A stretch of DNA of 37,718 nt from a virus, in the IMG/VR virus record IMGVR_UViG_3300042520_000388, positions 1-37,718 of that record. The stretch is one strand, 5' to 3'. Position numbers and translations under genes: made by a program. Shown piece after piece: positions 28,446 through 37,016 of this stretch. The notes beneath the pieces are model-generated. The model saw only the letters and a program-made list of their open reading frames with translations, was not told the DNA's origin and did not search any database. Each line of letters starts with the position of its first letter. The stretch's first letter is position 1.

Positions 28446-29213
28446 ATGGCAGACCCAGTTGTACCAGAAGAAACAGTTGATCCTAATGCTGGATACGACA
28501 CTGGATTCAATTTTAGTGCTTCTGTTGCGTCTGACTATAAGTTAAAGTATCGACCTGTTGCTGGTTTCGGTGCCAACATTACTGATGTAGAAAAAGCAAC
28601 CCTAGATAAACAAATCCTAAGATCACCTAAACAGGCAAGACAATACAATGGCTCATATTTGGTTGATGATCAAGGGTTGATTGCTCGCAAACCGTATGAT
28701 CCAAACAGGGATGTTGAAGCAGAAATGTACGGTCTGATGACAGACGACAATCTTCGTTCGACAGTCCAATCGTTGCTGTACTCCAGAGGGTTTTATGGTT
28801 CTTCTAAACCATCCGCACGGGGGACACTATCTGTTGACAGGACAGCGTTCAAAGAGTTTTTGAATTATGCCAATAGTGAGGGCTATACGTGGAAGCCGTT
28901 GCTTGCCAAAATTTCTGCTATGCCAATGGTGAAAGGTTTGGGGGGAGGAGCAAAATATCGTGTTTCCGCACCGGAAGATATTACCGAATATTTGCGTAAG
29001 GCTTCGTTGGAGAAGTTGGGTCGCACAATGTCTAAAGAGGATGTGGATAAGGCGATTGCTGCTATTCAGCAAACCGAACGTACAAAGGGTCCGAGTGCGC
29101 CGGCGTTGTCTGTGGCTGCCGCACAGCAGGTTTCTGCTGCTGATCCTGACCGTGAGAAATCTGTTCGATTCCGTCGTGGGATTGATATTGCTATGAATCT
29201 ATTGGGAGGCTGA
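28446..29213 (+). CDS. Structural (internal virion) protein
   Basis: 255 residues, starting two bases after the giant gene. It has an acidic N-terminus (VVPEETVDPNAGYD), a central GLMTDDNLRSTVQSLLYSRGFYG segment, and a helix ITEYLRKASLEKLGRTMSKEDVDKAIAAIQ near the end, a pattern I recall next to structural genes in other actinophages. It probably belongs to the same assembly as the genes on both sides. Confidence 0.5.
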   Translation: MADPVVPEETVDPNAGYDTGFNFSASVASDYKLKYRPVAGFGANITDVEKATLDKQILRSPKQARQYNGSYLVDDQGLIARKPYDPNRDVEAEMYGLMTDDNLRSTVQSLLYSRGFYGSSKPSARGTLSVDRTAFKEFLNYANSEGYTWKPLLAKISAMPMVKGLGGGAKYRVSAPEDITEYLRKASLEKLGRTMSKEDVDKAIAAIQQTERTKGPSAPALSVAAAQQVSAADPDREKSVRFRRGIDIAMNLLGG

Positions 29214-29214
29214 T

Positions 29215-30843
29215 ATGGCTACTGCGAAAGAACTTCAGTCTGGTGTTGATGAGGCAAAAAAGGTCCGCGATGCTCTGAAGGTAGCGTTGGGTCAGGAAGG
29301 TTTGACTGACGCAGAATTTACTAGTATCAACAACCAATATAAGGCAGCGATAAAAACGTTTGACAGGTTAGATGCGGCATACAAGAAAGCACTAAAATCT
29401 GAAGGGTTGGCTGTTGGTGAAAAGGAGAGAGAAACTGCTTTTCAAACACAGCAAGTACAGTTCAAGGAATCTGCAGCAATCGACGCAGCAAAGGCTTTTC
29501 AGGACAATCCAAACGACAAAACCAGAAAAGCCAAGAACACCGCGTACGAGACATTAAACGATTTCTACAACAAGGCTGATGCGGCAGGTGTCAAGTTGGC
29601 TCGCATTATCGCACCGATTGATGGTGGGGGTTTTGGTTTGGTTAATCCTGCGGCTGCTCCTGCTGCTGCGGAAACTGTGGCCACCCCAACGGTTGCTAAA
29701 CCCCAAGTTTTGACCGAAGCACAATCAAGGGCTCTTGCCACAGGTCGTCGACTTCCTGTGTCAACGGCTGTGGACACGCCACCTTTGGCACCCACTGATG
29801 CCACGGGTGATGTCAAGAAGTTGGCAGCAGATCAGAAGACGTTTGTTGATGCACAGATACTTGCACGGAAACTGAAGGACACACCTGCGAACCGCAAACT
29901 GCTTCGTGCCGAATATCAGAAAACTGGTAAACCAGCCGACGATATGGCATGGATGGAGATATTCCGTAAGGACTATCCTTCGTATTCGGACTGGACAACA
30001 ACAGAAGTTGTAAACCATTTCGGTCAAGATTTCATGGACATTTTGAATAATGTTTCCGCGGGAACTATCGAATACTCTGATGAGGAAATAAAGGCTTTAC
30101 TTAAAAACACCAAATACTTTAATTCCATAACGGACAAGCAATACTCTTTTGATACTCAACGCACAAGCATGCAGGACTCAATGGTTGCTGATGCTCGCAG
30201 ATTGATCACTAGCGAATACGCAGATGTTGGTTTGTCTGAAACCGATTTGGCCGACCTATCAAAGACGGTTGCTCGATCAGGGCTGACCGGCACAGGACTA
30301 AAGCAGGCTGTGTATCAGTATGCGTTTCGTCGTGCGGCTGCTGCTCCTATGGCGACAGATACGAAGATGGTGACTAACGTGTTGCAGGGTGCTGATGCTG
30401 ATGCGATACGTCAATCTGCCCGCGGGTACGGATATATGGTTTCGGATGCCGAGGTTCAGGCTGCGTTGACTGGTGGAATGTATAACGGTGTTGCTGTTTC
30501 GTCTGAGTCTATTTTGCAGAAAGCACAAAAAGCAGCAAAGGGTGCGTATGGTCATTTGTCAGATCAGATTGATGCCGGTTTGTCGTTGTCAGATATTTTT
30601 GAGAACTACAAACGGTATGCGGCGAATGTGTTAGAGCTGGATGAGTCGCAAATAGATTTTACGAAAGACCCTAAGTGGCAGTCTGCTTTCGGTACGAAGG
30701 AGTCGGGTCAGATGGGTTTAGGCGATTGGGTTACGAAACTAAAGTCGGATGAATCGTTTGGTTGGCAGTTTACGAAGCAGGCTAATCAGCAGGCTACGGA
30801 TATTGGTTTGACTTTGGCACGGGCGTTTGGAAAGGTTAAATAA
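29215..30843 (+). CDS. Structural (internal virion) protein
   Basis: 542 residues. Residues ~1-115 are helical and charged; an Ala/Pro linker (~145-200) follows; the rest is helical, ending in a Trp-rich module (SLSDIFENYKRYAANVLEL..., DPKWQSAFG..., FTKQANQQATDIGLTLARAFG), which resembles the ends of large structural proteins in other actinophages. It is probably an internal or tail-tube-associated virion protein. The stop overlaps the next start (TAATG). Confidence 0.55.
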   Translation: MATAKELQSGVDEAKKVRDALKVALGQEGLTDAEFTSINNQYKAAIKTFDRLDAAYKKALKSEGLAVGEKERETAFQTQQVQFKESAAIDAAKAFQDNPNDKTRKAKNTAYETLNDFYNKADAAGVKLARIIAPIDGGGFGLVNPAAAPAAAETVATPTVAKPQVLTEAQSRALATGRRLPVSTAVDTPPLAPTDATGDVKKLAADQKTFVDAQILARKLKDTPANRKLLRAEYQKTGKPADDMAWMEIFRKDYPSYSDWTTTEVVNHFGQDFMDILNNVSAGTIEYSDEEIKALLKNTKYFNSITDKQYSFDTQRTSMQDSMVADARRLITSEYADVGLSETDLADLSKTVARSGLTGTGLKQAVYQYAFRRAAAAPMATDTKMVTNVLQGADADAIRQSARGYGYMVSDAEVQAALTGGMYNGVAVSSESILQKAQKAAKGAYGHLSDQIDAGLSLSDIFENYKRYAANVLELDESQIDFTKDPKWQSAFGTKESGQMGLGDWVTKLKSDESFGWQFTKQANQQATDIGLTLARAFGKVK

Positions 30844-31946
30844 TGGTAATGATGCGTGACCCTAACTGGACTGGTCCAGGTCCTGGACCAATGATTGACG
30901 TTCCATCGCAAGCCGAACTACAAGCCTCTAGCGATGCACTATACGATTATCGCAATAGTTTTGTAACCGATGCTGTCACACCAGGTGAAGCCCCTGTTGT
31001 TACACCAACCGAAACAGCAGAAGAAAAGGCGACACGGTTAGCCAACGAACGTGAAACTCAACAGACAGAAGCCGAAACATTCAGAAGGCAACGAAATGCC
31101 CAATCAACCATTAACGCCGTTTTGTCATCGTACGGTTTAGGTGATTTGGCAGATTTTGTTTACAAAGAAATTATTGTTAAAGAAACGGTAAACATCAACA
31201 ACCCTGATGCAATTATCTTTGCTATCCGTGAACAGCCTGCATATCAGAAACGGTTTTCCGCCAACAAAGAACGAGTCAAGAATGGGTTTGATGAATTAGA
31301 CCCTGCTTCTTATATTGCGTTGGAAGACCAGTATCGGGCAACCCTGTCTGCGAACGGTATGCCTGTATCGTTCTATGATTCCAAAGACGACTTTGATGCG
31401 ATGATCGGTGGATCGGTTTCACCAGCAGAACTACAGTCCCGTGTCCAAGAAGGATACCGTGCTGTGCAAGACGCTGATCCTGAAGTGAAACGCCAAATGC
31501 GTGAACTGTACGGGGTTGCCGAAGGTGATCTTGCCGCATACTTTATTGACCCAAACCGTATGAAACCGTTGCTTGTTGCAGCCGACTACAAACGTCAAGC
31601 ACAAGCAGCCAAGATCGCTGCCAGAGGATCAGAGTTAGCAGGTATCCAACTCACAGGTGGCCTTGCAGAAGACTTGGCTCGTCGAGGTATCACCGAGACA
31701 GAAGCCGAAACAGGGTTTACCGCTATCGGCAAACTTGGTGAACTGACAACACAACTCAGTGGCGAAACAGCCCTCAGCCAAGAACAGATCATTGGTCAAC
31801 AATTCGGTACCGATGTTGCAGCCGCACAAGAACTAGAGAAACGTAAGCGTCGCCGTGTAGGTGAGTTCGCTGGTGGCGGTTCGTTTGCTCGGACACAAGG
31901 TGAAACCTCTGGTGCAACAAGACTGTCGGTTGGCACAGCCGAATAG
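30843..31946 (+). CDS. Structural (internal virion) protein
   Basis: 367 residues, TAATG overlap. It has a disordered N-terminus with GPGPGP, then VLSSYGLGDLADFVYKEI, AIREQPAYQKRFSANKERV, and ELDPASYIALEDQYR, a recurring pattern in the long structural proteins of such phages. The C-terminus is basic then Gly/Thr-rich (KRKRRRVGEFAGGG). It ends the operon; a promoter follows six bases after the stop. Confidence 0.55.
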   Translation: MVMMRDPNWTGPGPGPMIDVPSQAELQASSDALYDYRNSFVTDAVTPGEAPVVTPTETAEEKATRLANERETQQTEAETFRRQRNAQSTINAVLSSYGLGDLADFVYKEIIVKETVNINNPDAIIFAIREQPAYQKRFSANKERVKNGFDELDPASYIALEDQYRATLSANGMPVSFYDSKDDFDAMIGGSVSPAELQSRVQEGYRAVQDADPEVKRQMRELYGVAEGDLAAYFIDPNRMKPLLVAADYKRQAQAAKIAARGSELAGIQLTGGLAEDLARRGITETEAETGFTAIGKLGELTTQLSGETALSQEQIIGQQFGTDVAAAQELEKRKRRRVGEFAGGGSFARTQGETSGATRLSVGTAE

Positions 31947-31951
31947 GGTAC

Positions 31952-31982
31952 TTGACACACCGACAGTGGGTGTGTGTATACT
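31952..31982 (+). promoter_or_regulatory. Promoter for scaffold and capsid genes
   Basis: TTGACA (31952-31957) with TATACT at 31977-31982 (19-base spacer; 5 of 6) or TGTATA at 17 bases (31975-31980). It starts a ~110-base leader before the scaffold gene. Confidence 0.6.
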
Positions 31983-32003
31983 GAGAGAGTTCAACAGAAC
32001 ACC

Positions 32004-32028
32004 CATCGGAAGCCCCCCGTCTTCGATG
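32004..32028 (+). other. Leader hairpin upstream of the scaffold gene
   Basis: CATCG-G-AAG (32004-32012) pairs with CTTCGATG (32021-32028) with one bulged G and a C-rich 8-base loop. It may stabilise the abundant scaffold/capsid mRNA. Confidence 0.45.
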
Positions 32029-32097
32029 CGTTAAAAGGGGTGAGATTTGCAGCCATTCTGAACCCTCCGGTCAGAGTGTGGGCAGAAGGAGTGGGTC

Positions 32098-32550
32098 ATG
32101 TCAGAGTCAGACTTCGAGTTTGAGGATGAAGCACAAGACCAAGCAGCACGGAAAGATCCAGTACGCGCCAGAATGCGTGAATTGGAGCAACAGGTCAAGG
32201 CGTTTGAGGCGAAAGCCAAAGAAGCCGAAGCAGCCCAACGAGAGTTGGCGTTTGTTAAAGCAGGAGTTGATCCTGATTCAGCAGCAGCCAAATATTTCGT
32301 TAAAGGCTACGACGGTGAGCTAACAGCCGAAGCGATCCGTGCAGCAGCCGAAGAAGCAAGTCTCATACCTTCACAGAAAAAAGAAGTGGCTGCCGAACAG
32401 CAGGCATGGAATCGGGTGGCTCAGGCCAGTCGTGCAGGCGAGACAAGTGATGCACCGGTTGATTATGTGCAGCGTTTCAACAACGCTAAATCCGCAGAAG
32501 AAGTGATGGCTTTAATGGCTCAGGCTAGAGCAGAAGCAGAAAAGTACTAA
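32098..32550 (+). CDS. Scaffolding protein
   Basis: 150 residues, AAGGAG six bases before ATG 32098. It is highly charged, lacks Cys and is almost all helix (MRELEQQVKAFEAKAKEAEAAQREL...), with an acidic start (SESDFEFEDEAQDQ). This plan and the place right before the capsid gene are those of phage scaffold proteins, which guide prohead assembly and leave before packaging. Confidence 0.75.
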   Translation: MSESDFEFEDEAQDQAARKDPVRARMRELEQQVKAFEAKAKEAEAAQRELAFVKAGVDPDSAAAKYFVKGYDGELTAEAIRAAAEEASLIPSQKKEVAAEQQAWNRVAQASRAGETSDAPVDYVQRFNNAKSAEEVMALMAQARAEAEKY

Positions 32551-32601
32551 TCACTCTCCAGTAGGCGCACTACCTTCTGGGGCTACCCCAAAGGAAACAT
32601 A

Positions 32602-33570
32602 GTGGCAATTACACAAGCAAGTTCACTCAGTGTCGACCAGGCGGCGTACGACCGGTTAGCGTATTTCGCTCTCCGTTCAGAACTGTTGTTTGACCAAGCA
32701 GCAGATGTCCAAGCAACCAATCAGGCTATGCCTGGTTCTTCGGTGATCTTCACGATTTTCTCCGAATTGGCAGCAGCTACCTCAACACTCACCGAAACTT
32801 CGGACCTCACCCCTGCAACAATGGGTGACAGCCAAGTAACTGTAACTCTTGCTGAATACGGTAACACCGTTCAGACAACTGCAAAACTTCGTGGAACAGC
32901 GTTCCTTGATGTTGATGCAACTGCCGCAAACTTGATTGGCTACAACGCTGGTCTTTCGATTGACACAGTTGTTCAAGCAGTTTTGGGTGCAGGCACAAAC
33001 GTGGCTTACGCTACGGGTGGCGCAGCAGTTCCAACAAGCCGTGAGTCGGTTAAGGTTGACGCAATTTTGACTGCAAACGATGTTCGCAAGCAGACAGCAG
33101 CTTTGCGTTCAGCAAACGTTGCAACATTCAACGGCTACTACATGGGTTACATTCACCCAGACGTTTCATACGATCTTCGTCGTGAAACCGGTAACGCTGC
33201 ATGGAACGCACCTCACGTTAACGTGGACACAGCAGGTATCTACAATGGCGAAATCGGCACTTTTGAGTCGGTTCGTTTCATTGAGACACCACGCGCACCA
33301 TTGAATGCCAACGCATCAAACGGAACCAGCACAACTGGAATCATTGACGTTTACAGCACTTTGATCATGGGCCGTCAGGCTTTGGCTAAGGCTTACTCAG
33401 CAATCGATGGCAACGGTGTTGTTCCAAAGGTTGTTCGTGGTCCTGTCGTGGACAGTTTGCTCCGTTTCAATCCAATCGGTTGGTACTGGTTGGGTGGCTA
33501 CGGTCGCTTCCGCGAAGCCTCGTTGCGTCGTATTGAAGGCGCATCAAGCATTGGTGCAAACGCTTCCTAA
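32602..33570 (+). CDS. Major capsid protein, N4-gp56 type
   Basis: 322 residues from GTG 32602 with AAGGA upstream. The pattern 'LTPATMGDSQVTVTLAEYGNTVQTT', then '..IGYNAGLSIDTVVQ', '..YIHPDVSYDLRRE' and '..GWYWLGGYGRF' near the end matches the N4-gp56 family of HK97-fold capsid proteins. It follows the scaffold gene and is ended by a strong terminator, as expected for the most abundant product. The codons are strongly biased towards a few forms (GCA, GTT, AAC). Confidence 0.88.
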   Translation: MAITQASSLSVDQAAYDRLAYFALRSELLFDQAADVQATNQAMPGSSVIFTIFSELAAATSTLTETSDLTPATMGDSQVTVTLAEYGNTVQTTAKLRGTAFLDVDATAANLIGYNAGLSIDTVVQAVLGAGTNVAYATGGAAVPTSRESVKVDAILTANDVRKQTAALRSANVATFNGYYMGYIHPDVSYDLRRETGNAAWNAPHVNVDTAGIYNGEIGTFESVRFIETPRAPLNANASNGTSTTGIIDVYSTLIMGRQALAKAYSAIDGNGVVPKVVRGPVVDSLLRFNPIGWYWLGGYGRFREASLRRIEGASSIGANAS

Positions 33571-33595
33571 TAAGTTGCGTTAGTTACCCCAAAGT

Positions 33596-33641
33596 GTGGG
33601 GCGGCCCTGGTTCCCCTCGACCTCGGCCGCCCCACTTTTTT
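33596..33641 (+). terminator. Rho-independent terminator after the capsid gene
   Basis: A perfect 11-bp GC-rich stem, GTGGGGCGGCC (33596-33606) with GGCCGCCCCAC (33625-33635), an 18-base loop, then six T. It is the only classic terminator I find in the window. Confidence 0.92.
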
Positions 33642-33645
33642 GTTT

Positions 33646-33655
33646 GGTGTATGAT
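33646..33655 (+). promoter_or_regulatory. Candidate -10 element GGTGTATGAT
   Basis: Identical to the ten bases before terL (18895-18904), here right after the capsid terminator and 20 bases before ATG 33676. The -35 position falls in the terminator stem and has no consensus. Confidence 0.4.
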
Positions 33656-33675
33656 GTTTTTGTCGAAAGGTTTGT

Positions 33676-34044
33676 ATGTCTATTTCTAACTATGCAGAAT
33701 TGAAGATTCTGGAACACACGACTGGTAAGACTGCGTGGACTATTCCGACGAATGTTTATGTGAAGTTGCATACTGCTGATGCTGGTGAGGCTGGTACTTC
33801 TTCGGCTGCTACTGAGACAACTCGTAAGGTTGCTGCGTGGGCTACTGCTGCTTCGGGTTCGATTGCTACTTCAGCAACTTTGGAGTGGACTAACGTTGCT
33901 GCTACGGAAACGTACAGCCATTGGTCTATGTGGGATGCTTCTACTGCTGGTAACTGTTTGTGGACTGGTGCGTTGTCGTCTTCGGCGGCTGTGACTGCTG
34001 GCGATACTTTTCAGATCACTTCGCTCACGCTGTCACTCGATTAG
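33676..34044 (+). CDS. Head/tail fibre-like structural protein
   Basis: 122 residues, GAAAGG as SD. The pattern 'ELKILEHTTGKTAWTIPTNVYVKLHTADAGE...G' then '..TYSHWSMWDASTAGNCLWTGAL...' matches a widespread small phage structural family often annotated as fibre or head-fibre protein. Thr/Ala-rich beta composition. First gene after the capsid terminator. Confidence 0.65.
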   Translation: MSISNYAELKILEHTTGKTAWTIPTNVYVKLHTADAGEAGTSSAATETTRKVAAWATAASGSIATSATLEWTNVAATETYSHWSMWDASTAGNCLWTGALSSSAAVTAGDTFQITSLTLSLD

Positions 34045-34058
34045 GTAGGTAGCCCCTA

Positions 34059-34940
34059 GTGGCTATAACTGCTGTTGCGGGGTTTACAGAACCGTTTAGG
34101 AACACTCATCCGTTTTATCGGTACGGGTATGTTAATGCCATACGCACGGCTACTGGTAGTGGTGTTGGTACTCAAATTGCTAGCGGTGCGAAAGCTGTTG
34201 TTGTTACGGCTACAGCGTCAGGGTTGGGTACTGCGTCGTCTGTCGCACAGGTGCTACGCGCAAGGTCTGCTACGGGTAGTGGTATTGGTGATGCTGCTGC
34301 GGTAGCAATATCTTTACGGATTCGTACTGCTACGGGTTCTGGTGTTGGAACTATGGATTCCACAGGGTTGCATATCGCGCCTCGTACAGCTTCAGGTAGC
34401 GGTATTGGCTCCGATACTACTGTCGGCAAGACAACCCCTGTTAGAACGGCTCAGGGAAGCGGTACAGGGGATTCTGTAGTCACGTTCATTCGTATCCCTA
34501 TCCGTGTTGCTACAGGTTCAGGTGTTGGTTCGGGTGACGGTGTTGATCTTGTTATCAACATTCGTACAGCCACAGGTTCAGGCGAAGGAACTTCGGTCAG
34601 TCTTGGTGGTGTCGCATACTTCCGTTCAGCCACAGGTTCCGGCACAGGAACCGATACCGCTGACTGGGTGAAGTCACGCATCTTCCGTGTCCCATACACC
34701 TACCAGTATGTTGGCGGATTCTTCAACGATTTTGATGGGGCAAACCGTTTGGGGTCTTACATTAAAAGTAATGTTCGAGCAAGAAACCTTTACAAGTTGA
34801 CCGATAACAGTTACACCATTGTTGACCAACGTGATCTAGGTCAAGTAAAGAAAGTTTGGTATGGTGGGCGTGACCACTTCTTGACAGCAGCAGAAGTAGA
34901 AGAACTCACAGCAGACGGATTCGGAGCAAGTATTACCTGA
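34059..34940 (+). CDS. Structural protein of nine exact 20-residue repeats plus C-terminal shared domain
   Basis: 293 residues from GTG 34059. Residues ~29-208 are nine repeats of exactly 20 residues, consensus R-[TS]-A-T-G-S-G-x-G then ten variable residues, with the GSG core starting at residues 33, 53 (variant), 73, 93, 113, 133, 153, 173 and 193. Such regular Gly/Ser repeats suggest a beta-solenoid or other extended rod. The last ~55 residues (RNLYKLTDNSYT...KKVWYGG...LTADGFGASIT) recur in the next gene. The role is probably in the virion (fibre or decoration), inferred from context and repeats. Confidence 0.65.
   Translation: MAITAVAGFTEPFRNTHPFYRYGYVNAIRTATGSGVGTQIASGAKAVVVTATASGLGTASSVAQVLRARSATGSGIGDAAAVAISLRIRTATGSGVGTMDSTGLHIAPRTASGSGIGSDTTVGKTTPVRTAQGSGTGDSVVTFIRIPIRVATGSGVGSGDGVDLVINIRTATGSGEGTSVSLGGVAYFRSATGSGTGTDTADWVKSRIFRVPYTYQYVGGFFNDFDGANRLGSYIKSNVRARNLYKLTDNSYTIVDQRDLGQVKKVWYGGRDHFLTAAEVEELTADGFGASIT
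34143..34682 (+). repeat. Nine in-frame 60-bp repeats
   Basis: Codes residues 29-208 of the repeat protein. All units are exactly 60 bp with no insertion or deletion; they have diverged at DNA level, including a change from T-rich to C/A-rich codons at about 34560. Confidence 0.75.
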
Positions 34941-35236
34941 TGGCTATATTTCGTACACCAACCGACAACTTCGTGACCCCAGTATTGGCTGACTTTGACA
35001 TCAAAGGAAACCGTCTATCCGAGGAACAGCGTCTTGCTAACAGGCTGGCTCGACATCGCCAACCGACAGCGCGTGGTCGCAACGTGTTTCAGTTAACCGA
35101 CCTGTCATACACAGAGAACCAACCGTCTAACATGTCAACAGTGATCAAGGTGTACTACGGTGGGCATGACATTGAGGTGGATGCTACTGAGGTAGCATCG
35201 TTAACAGCAGCAGGATATGGGAGTTACATAACGTGA
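34940..35236 (+). CDS. Small structural protein sharing the repeat protein's C-terminal domain
   Basis: 98 residues, TGATG overlap. Residues ~43-98 (GRNVFQLTDLSYT...IKVYYGG...LTAAGYGSYIT) align with the end of the protein at 34059 (RN..LTD.SYT, V.KV.YGG, LTA.G.G..IT). The N-terminal part is different (FRTPTDNFVTPVLADFDIKGNRLS). It looks like a duplicated attachment domain with a new partner. Confidence 0.6.
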   Translation: MAIFRTPTDNFVTPVLADFDIKGNRLSEEQRLANRLARHRQPTARGRNVFQLTDLSYTENQPSNMSTVIKVYYGGHDIEVDATEVASLTAAGYGSYIT

Positions 35237-35517
35237 TTAAACATCAAGAGACACATCCTGACCTGGATGTTGAGGGTTGTTTCGGATGCAAGGTGTCAGC
35301 AGTCGGATTTAGCGCAGAACTTATGCCTACCCGTACAGGTTCTTCACGGTCAGCAACCATCGCACAGAAGGATCGTGTGCTAGAAAAGGACTTAGACGCA
35401 TACAAACGGTTGCGTCAAGACGGTATCCAACCAAGAAAAATTGATGGTGCTGCAAACGTGGAATCGAGAGCAACAGAAAAATGGCAGGCAGAATCAGGGA
35501 TACTTCCCGACTTTTAA
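35233..35517 (+). CDS. Conserved phage protein with Cys/His motif
   Basis: 94 residues from GTG 35233 (overlap with the previous stop). The start (HQETHPDLDVEGCFGCKVSAVGFS) and the middle (DLDAYKRLRQDGIQPRKIDGAANVESRA) follow a pattern I recall from many actinophage structural regions, where it is of unknown function. One CxxC with nearby His may bind zinc. It overlaps the glycosyltransferase by 37 bases. Confidence 0.6.
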   Translation: MIKHQETHPDLDVEGCFGCKVSAVGFSAELMPTRTGSSRSATIAQKDRVLEKDLDAYKRLRQDGIQPRKIDGAANVESRATEKWQAESGILPDF

Positions 35518-36605
35518 GTGTTGAAGGTGTAAACATCCCGCATATTGGTTACGGGAAAATGGTGCAAGGATTGAAGACAGCGTTATCTGAAAAGGTAACA
35601 CTTGATGATCGCGCCGAAACTGTAATGTTCGCGTTACGACCTAACCTGATTGCAGGGTGGTTTGATGACCAGCGTGTATCGGTGTTAACCATGTGGGAAA
35701 CAAACTGGTTGCCACCACAGTTTTATGAATATATCCCGCTGATAGAAACGATCATTGTGCCATCTATGCACAACTATGATTTGTTCTCACAGTTCCACGA
35801 CAATGTTCATATGATCCCGTTGGGTGTTGACCGTACAGTTTGGTGTCCATCTGAAGATAAACCTGATGGCAAGTTCCGGATCATGTGCGGCGGTTCAGAG
35901 TGGTATCGCAAAGGCTTAGATGTGGTACTGGAAGTGTTCAACAAGTTGCAACTACCTGACGCTGAACTGCATATCAAGATTGTGCCACCTCACCTGTCTG
36001 CGCCAAAGAACTTGGATTACCCAAATGTGGTGATTCATCGTGAATGGTTAACTGTTGAACAGGAACGTGATTTGGTTCGTTCTATGGATGGGTTTGTGTC
36101 GGTGTCCCGTGGTGAAGGGTTCGGTCTCATGCCGTTGCAGGCTGTCTCAGCGGGTATCCCAACGATCCTGTCTAACGCTCATGGGCATCGAGAGTTCGCT
36201 GATCTTGCCACCCATCGCATACCAACCACCAGTGTCCCGACCGCTAAAGGTGTTTGGCAGGACATGGGCAACTGGGATGAACCAGACGCAGAAGCATTAG
36301 CAGAAGCCATCAAAGACTTATACAACAAACGTGACAAGTACCGTCGTCAGGCGTTCCTGACAGCCCCACAAACAGCAGCGTTCAACTGGGACACAGCAGC
36401 CGAACAAGTGCTACAGATCGTTCAGCCAACCATCAACAGGTCTACTGGGGTGTGGAAACCGTTTGAACCTACATGCGAAATCGAGGTATCTAAACGGGTG
36501 CAAGCCACCATCGGTCAACATCGTGTGGAACTGTTACCTGGAATGAAGCATCGTGTAGTGTTAAATGTCAGAGATGTCCTATTAAACGCAGGAGTATTGG
36601 CATGA
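35481..36605 (+). CDS. Glycosyltransferase, GT-B fold (GT1/GT4-like)
   Basis: 374 residues. Donor-site features: MCGGSEWYRKGLDVVLEVF (135-153; R143, K144, G145) and SRGEGFGLMPLQAVSAGIP (209-227), the family's E-x7-E region, with E212 present but the second Glu replaced by Gln (Q220). The N-terminal half is the acceptor domain. The last ~50 residues (CEIEVSKRVQATIGQHRVELLPGMKHRVVLNV) look like a small beta addition. Phage enzymes of this type modify virion proteins, phage DNA or host surface sugars; its place among structural genes favours virion glycosylation, which is an inference. Confidence 0.8.
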   Translation: MAGRIRDTSRLLSVEGVNIPHIGYGKMVQGLKTALSEKVTLDDRAETVMFALRPNLIAGWFDDQRVSVLTMWETNWLPPQFYEYIPLIETIIVPSMHNYDLFSQFHDNVHMIPLGVDRTVWCPSEDKPDGKFRIMCGGSEWYRKGLDVVLEVFNKLQLPDAELHIKIVPPHLSAPKNLDYPNVVIHREWLTVEQERDLVRSMDGFVSVSRGEGFGLMPLQAVSAGIPTILSNAHGHREFADLATHRIPTTSVPTAKGVWQDMGNWDEPDAEALAEAIKDLYNKRDKYRRQAFLTAPQTAAFNWDTAAEQVLQIVQPTINRSTGVWKPFEPTCEIEVSKRVQATIGQHRVELLPGMKHRVVLNVRDVLLNAGVLA

Positions 36606-36763
36606 TGAAACCTAAAGCAGTTTGGGATACACCAAACCCTAAAAAGAAATCTAAGAAGTTGTCCCCAAAGAAGAAGACTGCTGCGAAGGCTTCGGCTAAA
36701 GCTGCTGGTCGCCCGTACCCTAATTTGATTGACAACATGAAGGCCGCAAAGAAGCGTGGCTAA
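36602..36763 (+). CDS. Small Lys-rich basic protein
   Basis: 53 residues, overlapping the previous stop; two adjacent ATGs (36602, 36605) are possible. It is highly basic (KKKSKKLSPKKKTAAKASAKAAG) with a short conserved-looking end (RPYPNLIDNMKAAKKRG). It probably binds DNA inside the head. The stop overlaps the next gene by 8 bases. Confidence 0.55.
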   Translation: MMKPKAVWDTPNPKKKSKKLSPKKKTAAKASAKAAGRPYPNLIDNMKAAKKRG

Positions 36764-37016
36764 GACTGCTGCCTGGCAACGCAAAGAAGGCAAGAATCCT
36801 GCTGGCGGTTTGAACGCTAAAGGTCGTGCATCTGCCAAAGCGCAAGGTATGAATCTGAAACCACCTGTGTCGGCGAAGCAAGCAGCGAAGTCACCTAAAG
36901 CGGCTGCTCGACGTAAATCGTTTTGTGCGCGTATGGGTGGCATGCCAGGTCCGTTGAAGGACAGCAAGGGAAAGCCGACTCGGAAGGCTTTGGCGTTACG
37001 CAAATGGGATTGTTGA
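36756..37016 (+). CDS. Small basic conserved protein (DUF6321-like)
   Basis: 86 residues from GTG 36756. The sequence WQRKEGKNPAGGLNAKGRAS ... LKPPV ... KSFCARMGGMPGPLKD..GKPTRKALALRKWDC is very like a small conserved protein of cyanophages and pelagiphages that I recall as DUF6321; the name is from memory. Function unknown. Confidence 0.7.
   Translation: MAKTAAWQRKEGKNPAGGLNAKGRASAKAQGMNLKPPVSAKQAAKSPKAAARRKSFCARMGGMPGPLKDSKGKPTRKALALRKWDC

Noticed and set aside
33571-33675. Capsid read-through or frameshift product
   Set aside because: Two stops (TAATAA) and a perfect terminator follow the capsid gene; no slippery site is visible.
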